A stretch of 64,000 nucleotides of DNA from NCBI GenBank assembly GCA_025716855.1, contig JAIXMQ010000002.1, positions 248,001-312,000 of the forward strand, given 5' to 3'. Below are positions 56,201-64,000 of this stretch, in pieces. A model generated the notes under the pieces. It was given only the letters and a program-made list of their open reading frames with translations. It searched no databases and had not been told where the DNA came from. Position numbers and translations under genes: made by a program. The first letter of the stretch is position 1. Every line of letters begins with the position of its first letter. Source of the DNA: Pilaira anomala (lineage: Eukaryota; Mucoromycota; Mucoromycetes; Mucorales; Mucoraceae).

Positions 56201-57866
56201 ATGAAATTGAATCATCATCATCATGAGTCTAGTTTGGATATTATTGAGCTTGTCGAAACTGATCCTGTGAAACCAACAACTCAAATTATTAAACCCATTT
56301 CATCAAACCTTATTATTACACCTTTAAATCAAGATGAGGAAAGAAATGTATCCAATACTTCTACTTTATCCAGTATCATGTAAATATAGCTATATATATA
56401 TATTTTTTTTTTGACATTTTTTTTTTATTGTTTGTCTGTTGACGTATATATATATAACTAAAAAGCGTGTTATATGTATTCTAGTTGCGTAGTGGCAGGT
56501 ACAGGTATATTAGCTATTGCACATGCTTTTAGTAGATCAGGCTGGATCGGTCTCTTTTTTTTAATTTCCAGTGCCTTTATGTCTCAATTCACAGGCATCA
56601 TCTTGATTAAATGTCTTTATAGTGGCAAACACAATAGATTAAAGGATTATGCAGATATTGGTTTGGCTGCGTTTGGCAAACCTGGTCAATTCATTGGATA
56701 CTTTTTTTCTCAGTCCATGTTGTTTTTAACTCCTACCATTTACATCATTTTAGCAAGCCAGAATATTTCGGATATCTTGACTTATTATGGATTCATTTGG
56801 TTAGATACAAAGACATGTATTTGGATCATTGCTGTTATTATTGGTATACCTTTTGTCTTGGTTAGAAATATGAAAGATGTGTCATTCTTAAGGTATGTTT
56901 ATCTATGCGTATGTGATGTGTAAAATTGGTAAATTCACACATACATTTCATTTATTACATATTATATATATATATATATATACACTATACAGCACATTTG
57001 CATCAATGGCAACAATATGTTTATTACTCGTGGTTTGTGTAGCCTCCATGTCTGATTTTGAAGACCAAACCACTTTAGCACATCATGATTTTGCAATTGC
57101 CAGAAATGTTCCTATTGCGTTTAGCACATTTAGTTTTTCATACTGTGGTCATGTCATTTATCCACACTTGGAAGCATCTATGGTCACGCCTAAAAGATGG
57201 TCCAAAGTTTTATTAGTAGCTACCTGCGTGATTAGTATCATGTACCTAACAATGGGTACTGTTTGTTATTATGTTTTTGGTAGTACAGCGCAATCCCCTA
57301 TCTACAAAAGTTTATCTATTGGTAAAGAAATCTATTATCTTATCTTTGGCAAATAATATTCTCACACTCTACTCGGATTTTTTTTTGGCAAATACATATT
57401 AGGATCCTCTCAACATGTAGCTATGTTTGTTATAACAATTCATGTCTTGTTAGTAGCCCCATTTTATCTCTATGTGTTTACAACACGTATTGAGTCCTGG
57501 TTAGGTATCTCACATACTCAAGATGATAGGATGGATTTCGAAGAGGAGCGTAAAAGTAAATTAATGCGGATGACATTGCGGATAGGGCAAGTGATATTGT
57601 GTGGGGTGATCGCGATGTTCATACCGTTTTTTTCAGACTTTATGAACTTGGTGGGAACAATTTTATCTGATACATTGACGTTTGTTTTACCTTGTCTGTT
57701 TTGGCTCAAATTAAATTGGCATAATCAACGAAATAGTTTGTATTATGTTGAATCGATTGCTTGTTTGGTTGTAGCTACTATAGGTATTGGTTGTGCTACC
57801 TTTGGTACAATTGATGCTGTCAATGCTTTAATTGAAGACTATGCCTTATTAAACTTAAAAGGATAA
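56201..57866 (+). CDS. AAAP-family amino-acid transporter (vacuolar Avt1/VGAT-like)
   Basis: Four exons: 56201-56379, 56485-56892, 56993-57321 and 57403-57866, giving 459 residues. A 60-residue hydrophilic N terminus is followed by about ten or eleven membrane segments beginning VVAGTGILAIAHAFSRSGWIG, the conserved first helix of the AAAP superfamily. Other conserved parts are HDFAIARNVPIAFSTFSFSYCGHVIYPHLEASM (third exon) and the TRIESWLG region. Such carriers exchange amino acids with protons at vacuolar or plasma membranes; the Avt1 or VGAT branch is favoured by sequence feel, and the substrate is not determinable. All splice joins keep frame. It lies downstream of the HMG gene on the same strand. 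Confidence 0.87.
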
Positions 57867-58062
57867 AAAAAGTTTTAAGCTTATCTATCATATGATTTAA
57901 TGTGTGAATTTTTTTTTGCTTTTGATAAGAATGCTGTGCTGCTTTGTTTTGGGAACCAAAAAATTTTAGTGTCAAAAAAATTATAAATATAAAGCATTGA
58001 AAAAAAAAAACTTGTTTCTTTTTTTTTTCTTTTTTTTTTCTTTATTAACATTATACTGAAAA

Positions 58063-58317
58063 ATGTCTGCTATCAAAAAAATTAATATTCAAGATCCAAT
58101 TTATTTACAAAGAGTAGTTCAAGTCATTAAGCCAGTCTTGGTTAAGGAAGAGGCTGTTAACACAAGAACACTCCTTTTGAACAACACAAAAAAGGCTATT
58201 AAACCACAACCTCAGAGTGCAGATATTGCATTCAATTCTTTATTACACAAGTCTGCAGTTAGTAAAAGCCGTAATAGTTTAGGCTATGAAGAAACGTTTA
58301 CTATTTATAATAAATAA
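58063..58317 (+). CDS. Small protein of unknown function (84 aa)
   Basis: Single open frame of 84 codons from an ATG that follows a C/T-rich leader, as in neighbouring real genes, and is followed by AATAAATAAA. The product (MSAIKKINIQDPIYLQRVVQ ... SRNSLGYEETFTIYNK) is Lys/Ile/Asn-rich without membrane segment or known motif; a helical middle (VVQVIKPVLVKEEAV) is likely. Balanced composition supports a real gene. I do not recognise it. Confidence 0.5.
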   Translation: MSAIKKINIQDPIYLQRVVQVIKPVLVKEEAVNTRTLLLNNTKKAIKPQPQSADIAFNSLLHKSAVSKSRNSLGYEETFTIYNK

Positions 58318-58535
58318 ATAAAATACCAATATTTTCTGTTAAACAGTATACGCACACACACACACATGAAGCAGCTGACAGGAACCCGCTGACTTTATTT
58401 AATTTTTCCGACCCATGCCGAGTTATAACAGACTGTATTATATATAAGGGGAAAACACGCTTCTTTTCTTTCTTCTCTTCTTCTCTTTTTCTCCCTTTTA
58501 TATAACTTTTTTTTTTTTTTTTTAATATAGCAATC

Positions 58536-59465
58536 ATGTTAACATTAGGCATTTACTTTTGTGTGAAATTAGGGCTTTTACAACTTTACCCAGCTTACAT
58601 TACTTTTAAAGCCCTTAAACTAAACAACCAAAAAGAGTTTTCTGCACTTTTAACCTTTTGGATTGTTTCCATGTCTTATTTATCGGTTGAATATTTCTCG
58701 GATATTTTCTTATTCTGGTAAATTCAAACCTTTATTTTATCTAATAGTTAAAATCTAATTATGCAAAAAAAAAAAAAAAAGGTTTCCATTCTACACTGAG
58801 ATTAAATTGATACTTGTGTTATGGCTGATTTTACCACAAACTCAAGTAAGTTTGATTAACATATTAATATATATATAATATTGAAAAGGAATAATAGGGT
58901 GCATCTGTATTCTATACACATTATCTCGAGCCTTTATTAGAAGCCAATGAAGACAAAATAGATCATCAGCTTTTAGAACTTCAAGCCAAATTAAAAGAAA
59001 CTGTTGTATTTTATGGAAAACGATTGATTGAATCCATGAAACGAATGATATCAGATACCGTATTCAAGGTTTGTTTATATATATATATATATATAAAGAG
59101 GGTTTAATACAAAAAGAAGAAACTAAAAACGATAATAGGGTCAGGAAGCAACAGATGAACAGATGACATCCGAATTACCAACAGCACCGGTACAAGAACA
59201 ACCAGCAGGTGGGGTCATAAACCCATTTAGTTTATTTTCTACTTTTATTTCAATCAAAGATACCCAAAAATCTTCTGAAATTCCTACTAGTCCAACAACA
59301 ACTGCAGTGGTTGAAAAATTAGATAGAACCGATAGTCATGACTCTTTACAATCCTATGTAAATATCAAATCAACAGACACAGCTCCTCCACCCACTTGGG
59401 GAAATTACCTTTCTAGCTTTGTTTGGAAACAGTCTACAATGGAACAAGCCAAGAAAAAAGATTAA
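58536..59465 (+). CDS. REEP / TB2-DP1-HVA22 family membrane protein
   Basis: Four exons: 58536-58717, 58782-58845, 58898-59068 and 59139-59465, giving 247 residues. The N-terminal TB2/DP1 domain has two hairpin membrane segments: LYPAYITFKALKLNNQKEF, then LTFWIVSMSYLSVEYFSDIFLFWFPFYTEIKL, then LWLILPQTQGASVFYTHYLEP. A helical segment about residues 105-140 follows, then a disordered Ser/Thr/Pro-rich tail ending ...MEQAKKKD. The family shapes tubular ER. The long tail and the LPQTQGA motif fit REEP1-4-type members better than yeast Yop1. All four exons join in frame. Confidence 0.88.
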
Positions 59466-61361
59466 ATAAACAAATAAATAACTTTTTTTTCTTCTTCTTG
59501 CTTGAATTCATTATTTTTTTTAAAGAAAAAAAGAGAGAGAGTAATATACTGAGAGAGCTGTGTATACTGGATTTGATTTAAGACGATCTATTGTAATTAG
59601 AATATTGGTATGTGAAAGACAAAAATAATCTATTCTCTTCATATATACGAATCTGTAAACTAAAACTAAAATTCATTTTCATTAAAACGATTTGTTCAAG
59701 CAGTGCTACAGTAAAAAAAAAAAAAAAAGGAAAAAACATTCATGCTCGGGAAGTTAATTGTTGAAAATTAAACTAAAAATATAGTTTGACACTAAATCAT
59801 TTAAGCTGGAACTCATGCAGACAAAGATATATTCAATCTGGAACCGGATTTATATCTACGTGATCATCACTTTCCGTGTAGTTAAGAAAAGAGAAGGGGG
59901 AATTTTTTTTATTGAATACGTATTCGTTCAAGTTACAAAAGTTGATTCATTAGTGTCACACGAGCGAAACATTTCATCTGCAAGTTACACGGCTGCAACA
60001 GCATCCTCGTATTGAAATACCTTTATATAGTCACAACTAACTGCAAAATCCTTTGGGTTAACTAATGGTAAAAAGTTATTTGTGAGAATGAAAACTTTCC
60101 TTTGTTACGTAACAGCATTTGAACTCTCCTCTTATAAGCGATCAAGTATTATTATATATACACGGTTGTTTTTATTTTATGATGGATACGTAATTACGCT
60201 AGCGTAAGAGGTCATACCTTTCATGCAACAGATAGTTTAAAGAAACGATTTTTTTCGTACCTGTATTTTTTTTTTTTTTAACTTTATCTCGTTTTCAGTT
60301 TAAATTTTTAGATATCAATCAAGAATTGACAGGATTCTCATAATAAGTAACTTTATCATTCATTAAAATAGACAAGTCATATCTTTCCTCTCTATTTTTG
60401 ATGGCTGGGAATATATCTCTACTTTTATCTTCTGTGTACTTTTATAGATACAATGTCAAAGAGGAAATTAAGAGACTTGCTAGTATACAAGTATTGTTGG
60501 ACTTAAAAACTTCAAAAAATGTTAATAGCCATATGTAAGTGAATACATCTAAAAAAATAATGGTAATTACTTTGAAGGAATAGGTGTACCAGAACACATG
60601 TAAGGCAAAAGTTGATAGATATATTTGGCCAAGCATTTATATAGCTCAGTACAAAGAGAAGTGCTGTTCTAATTCCAGTAATATCAATTACTGTTGTTAA
60701 TGAAAAACAAAAATTAATGTAGCAAACATGTCATAATAGGTCTATAAATGAGTATTAATTTAATGATGTATTAATATTTCAAGTAGTTTCTGGATCATTA
60801 TTTCTTATATTGGTTACACTAAACGATTTAAAGGCGTATTCCTATTGCCCGCAAGCGTAGCCGATTGGTTAAGTTACGTAGCGATAACCCGACCCTATAT
60901 TTCAGTGTAAAGTAATCAGAAGGGTTATACCATAAATTACTCCAAGGTATTCGACTATTCTTGATCTAGTTCCGTAATGATAAAAACTCTTCTGTTTGTA
61001 ACTCTTTTAAGATATTTGATAGATTACACAAGCGACTTGTATTCATACTGTGTAGCCTTACTGTGATTAAATGTACATATTTTAATTTAAATTATTATAA
61101 GTTATTCAATATCATTAACAAGATTAAAAAAAGAAAGAAATGACGTTTCATACAAAAAGTGCAGGATTCATGCGTCGTCACAAGTCTTTCGCGCTTTTTC
61201 ATTTTAACTAGTTCTACCAATCAATTGTCATTAAAATAAGCTCGAGACATACATATGTAACGCCGTGTGAGAAAATAAACAAAAAAAAAAAAAAGTATAA
61301 AATAACAATAAACAAGTTTCATTCCTTTCTTTTTTTTTCACTTTTCTATTAAAAAAAAAAA
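59466..61361. other. Intergenic region
   Basis: 1.9 kb, AT-rich. Small frames of 60-66 codons on both strands look random. A box A-like sequence near 60859-60870 was considered as a tRNA and rejected. The last 100 bases carry poly-A/T leader sequence before the NIPSNAP start. Confidence 0.45.
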
Positions 61362-62615
61362 ATGTTGTCACGAATTACAAGAACTCTCGGTACGCGTTGT
61401 TTAACAACTATTCGCCCTTTTCATACGACAGGATTCCGTTCAGTTACAAAACAAGATACAAATGAAGAAAACGAATCTAAACAAGGACGCGCAAATGAGA
61501 TTATAGAAGCTGTGTTGTATGGCTCTAAAAAGATTAAGGAAGAAGAAAGGCAAACACATTCAAAAGTACTCGCAAGAGGAAAATATGTGCATGAACTTCA
61601 AAGTAAGTTAGTGTTTTTTTTAATTTTTTTTTAGTGTGAGAGAAAATAATAGTTTATTACATAGTTCATAAGGTGAAACCAGATAAAGTTGACGCTTATA
61701 TTGAACTCACGTAAGTTTTGTATTCTGCTTTTTACAACTGAAAACACTGAAGCTTATATACATATATAGTTCAAAACACCTCCCTAAAATTGCAAATGAT
61801 CCAAACAACGATGTCCATTTATGTGGTAGTTGGTCTGTTGATATAGGAGAACAGGATTCATTTGGTAAGTTAAAATGATAATGAAAATATGGTAAAATTT
61901 TTTTGTTTTTTTTTTAAAAAAAAAATGACTGTATTACGGTTTTAGTTCATATTTGGGAATATAAAGGATATCCAGGTCATAAGCAAACAATGGATAAATT
62001 AGCACAAGATGCAGATTATATTCAATTTATGAAAGAGTTGAGACCTCTTTTAATTTCACGTGAAAATGGTATGATGCTTGAGTTTTCATTTTGGCAAACC
62101 TCGCCACCTATGGTAACAAATGGTATTTTTGAGCTTCGAAAATATACTCTAAAGGTAAGCCCAATTCAATTTTTCTTTATTATTTTATATTAATGTTTGT
62201 ATACGTATATAAAGCCTGGAAGATTGTTAGAATGGGAAATGAACTGGTAAAAAGAGAAATGTTGTTTATATTAAATATAAATCCACTCATATTATTATAT
62301 ATAGGCGCAAGGGACTCGAATGCCGTAGACAGTTTTGTGAGCCTGTCGGAGCATGGTTTACTCAATTAGGTGAACTAAACACTGTATATCACATGTGGAC
62401 ATATCCGTAAGAGAAAAAAAAAAAAGTTTACATGCAACAACAGCTTAATTTATTTAACCGCTTTCTTATATAGTGATTTACAAACGAGAAAAACAACGAG
62501 AGAAGATGCCTGGAATACAGAAGGCTGGGCAGAAACAGTGTATAAAACAGTTCGATTGGTGGACAATATGAATTCATTCATTTTAAAACCATTACCTTTT
62601 AGTCCCCTTCGATAA
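61362..62615 (+). CDS. NIPSNAP-family mitochondrial protein
   Basis: Seven exons: 61362-61602, 61665-61710, 61770-61864, 61946-62154, 62215-62246, 62305-62406 and 62474-62615, giving 288 residues. A basic presequence (MLSRITRTLGTRCLTTIRPF ...) targets mitochondria. Two ferredoxin-like NIPSNAP units follow: HKVKPDKVDAYIEL ... GSWSVDIGEQDSFVHIWEYKGYPG, and then FELRKYTLKPGRLLEWEMNW ... GAWFTQLGELNTVYHMWTYPDLQTRK ending FILKPLPFSPLR. Animal NIPSNAPs are mitochondrial matrix and mitophagy-signalling proteins; the fungal role is not established. Seven exons, two under 50 nt, all join in frame. The gene ends within a 36-bp tandem duplication and converges on the next gene. Confidence 0.9.
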
Positions 62616-62677
62616 ATTTTTATTTTTATTTATTAAACTTTCCTTCGATAAATTTTTATTTTTATTTATTAAACTTT
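62606..62677. repeat. Perfect 36-bp tandem duplication spanning two convergent stop codons
   Basis: Copy 1 is 62606-62641 and copy 2 is 62642-62677, each starting CCTTCGATAAATTTT and ending TTAAACTTT. Copy 1 contains the NIPSNAP stop (62613-62615). Copy 2 contains the reverse complement of the oxoacyl-synthase stop (62669-62671). Confidence 0.95.
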
Positions 62678-63702
62678 TGTAAAACATAAAGTTGCATTCG
62701 TTCCTCCAAACCCAAAGCTGTTTGTAATAGCAGCTCTTACTTCCTTTTCTTGAGCTACAAGTGGAACATAATTTAAGTTAAATTCTTCTTTATCTTGTTC
62801 ATGGAGATTCAATGTAGGTGGAAGAATATCCTATGTTTATAAAAGTTTGTTTAGTAAATCAATTTTTTTTTTAAAAAAAATAGATGATCTTTAGTCCTTA
62901 CGTTCTTTACTGCCAAGATAGAGAAAATTGCTTCAACTGCACCCGCTGCACCCAATAAATGACCTGTGGCACCCTTTGTAGAAGAAACATTGATTTGATC
63001 CCAATGACCGTCAAATACAGTCTTGATTGCTCTATTTTCAGCCGCATCACCTACAGGTGTACTCGTTGCATGGGCATTTACATAATCAATATCGGCTGGA
63101 GTTAACTGAGCTACCTCCAAAGCACGTCTCATCGAATTAATTGCTCCTTGTCCATTCTCTGGAGGCGAAGTCATATGATGTGCATCACCTGATAAACCAT
63201 AACCCTTAATCTCTGCGTATATCTTCGCACCTCTCTTTTTAGCATGTTCATATTCTTCCAATACCACAACTCCAGATCCTTCTCCCATTACAAATCCACT
63301 TCGGTTTTTATCAAACGGACGAGAAGACTCAGTCGGTTTAGATTCATAATCTGAAGCTAATGATTTCGCACGAGCAAAACCTGCAATAGCTAATGGATGT
63401 ACAGAGGACTCAGTACCACCAGCTACCATCACATCCGCATCACCGTATTGAATAAATCGCATTGCATCTCCAATTGCATGTGCTCCAGTTGTACATGCGG
63501 TCGACACTGCATGGTTGGGTCCCTATATACATTTTCCCGGTTCATTTTTCTTTCTTTTTATACTTTTATCTCATACACACTTACTTGGTATCCATATTTC
63601 ATTGTAAGATGTCCAGCTGCCATATTAATTAAAATTCTAGGTACGAACATGGGCGATACTTTTCTATAACCCTAATTTTTTTTTTTTTGTAAGTCTCTCT
63701 CT

Positions 63703-63747
<45 letters not shown>

Positions 63748-64000
63748 CACTGGTAAAATTTATGCTTACTCCTTTTGCATAAGAACCAGAAGTGTCTACG
63801 ATATCTTCCAAACTACCCATACCAGAACCTATACAGACACCCTAATATATATATATATATATATAAAATTAAATTCGAGATTCTCTATTCATCCCAATTA
63901 TCTTACAGTTCTTTGTTTTTCTTTGTCGGTTTCAGGCTGCCAATTTGAGTCCTGAATAGCTTGACGAGCAGCGGCGATAGCATAGTGAGAGAACTTTGCC
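62669..64000 (-). CDS. CEM1: Mitochondrial 3-oxoacyl-ACP synthase (KAS II / CEM1-like), 5' end outside window
   Basis: Partial minus-strand gene whose start lies beyond 64000. Exons seen: 64000-63907, 63841-63770, 63671-63585, 63522-62902 and 62830-62669, all joining in frame (345 whole codons plus stop, with one base of a split codon at the edge). The thiolase fold shows the active-site Cys in [14 protein letters not shown], His in [11 protein letters not shown] and His in [13 protein letters not shown], plus [15 protein letters not shown] and the terminal [12 protein letters not shown]. It condenses malonyl-ACP with acyl-ACP in mitochondrial type II fatty-acid synthesis (lipoate supply). 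A T run of about 40 lies in one intron. Confidence 0.92.

Noticed and set aside
60850..60925. Possible tRNA or tRNA-derived repeat
   Set aside because: It has a box A-like TAGCCGATTGG, but no box B and no acceptor or T-stem pairing could be drawn.

Overview
The window is nuclear DNA of a filamentous fungus, very probably a Mucoromycota (Mucorales-type) genome. It is strongly AT-rich, with long A/T homopolymers, (GA)n runs and poly-pyrimidine tracts just upstream of start codons. Genes have many short (about 50-80 bp) GT-AG introns. Gene content fits this placement: an HSPA12-type Hsp70, a DIRS tyrosine-recombinase retrotransposon, a GT49 glycosyltransferase and a cytosolic C2-CBM5/12 protein. 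No species is claimed. Exon joins were worked out by reading frame by eye, and every join given keeps the frame.

Layout. 1-12.3 kb: LEU1-type isopropylmalate isomerase with three Gcn4-type sites upstream; a convergent C2/glycine-zipper/chitin-binding protein; a 4.1 kb region with no recognised gene; an HSPA12-like Hsp70 with a Q/P/Y-rich tail. 12.3-15.2 kb: decayed F-box and LRR fragments and a tRNA-Arg(ACG). 15.2-23.3 kb: patatin-type triacylglycerol lipase, GT49 glycosyltransferase, S-adenosylmethionine decarboxylase, and an Ipi3/WDR18 ribosome-biogenesis protein. 23.4-29.6 kb: two divergent protein kinases (KIN1/MARK type and HAL4/HAL5 type).

30.8-37.1 kb: nested mobile DNA. A 4.39 kb DIRS element (Gag, RT, RNase H, tyrosine recombinase on the minus strand, with inverted terminal repeats and an internal complementary region) sits inside a short tandem-repeat array. 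That array lies in an older unit bounded by about 170 bp inverted repeats, which also carries two small convergent reading frames.

38.4-48.1 kb: mitochondrial aconitase, a BRCT protein with repeated VKKE motifs, a secreted GH28 polygalacturonase and the ER glucosyltransferase ALG6. 48.3-49.7 kb: a 1.4 kb foldback element. 51.2-64 kb: Sfh5-like Sec14 protein, PCL-type cyclin, secreted double-psi beta-barrel protein, HMG-box protein, AAAP transporter, a small unknown protein, REEP/TB2-DP1 protein, NIPSNAP, and a mitochondrial 3-oxoacyl-ACP synthase cut by the window end.

The genes are independently transcribed housekeeping or secretory genes, not a metabolic cluster. Many pairs are convergent with very short 3' gaps (35, 53, 83 and 116 bp). 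Several proteins are mitochondrial (aconitase, NIPSNAP, oxoacyl synthase). The least conventional material is the nested DIRS/inverted-repeat composite, the foldback element, the C2-glycine-zipper-CBM5/12 protein and the prion-like Hsp70.
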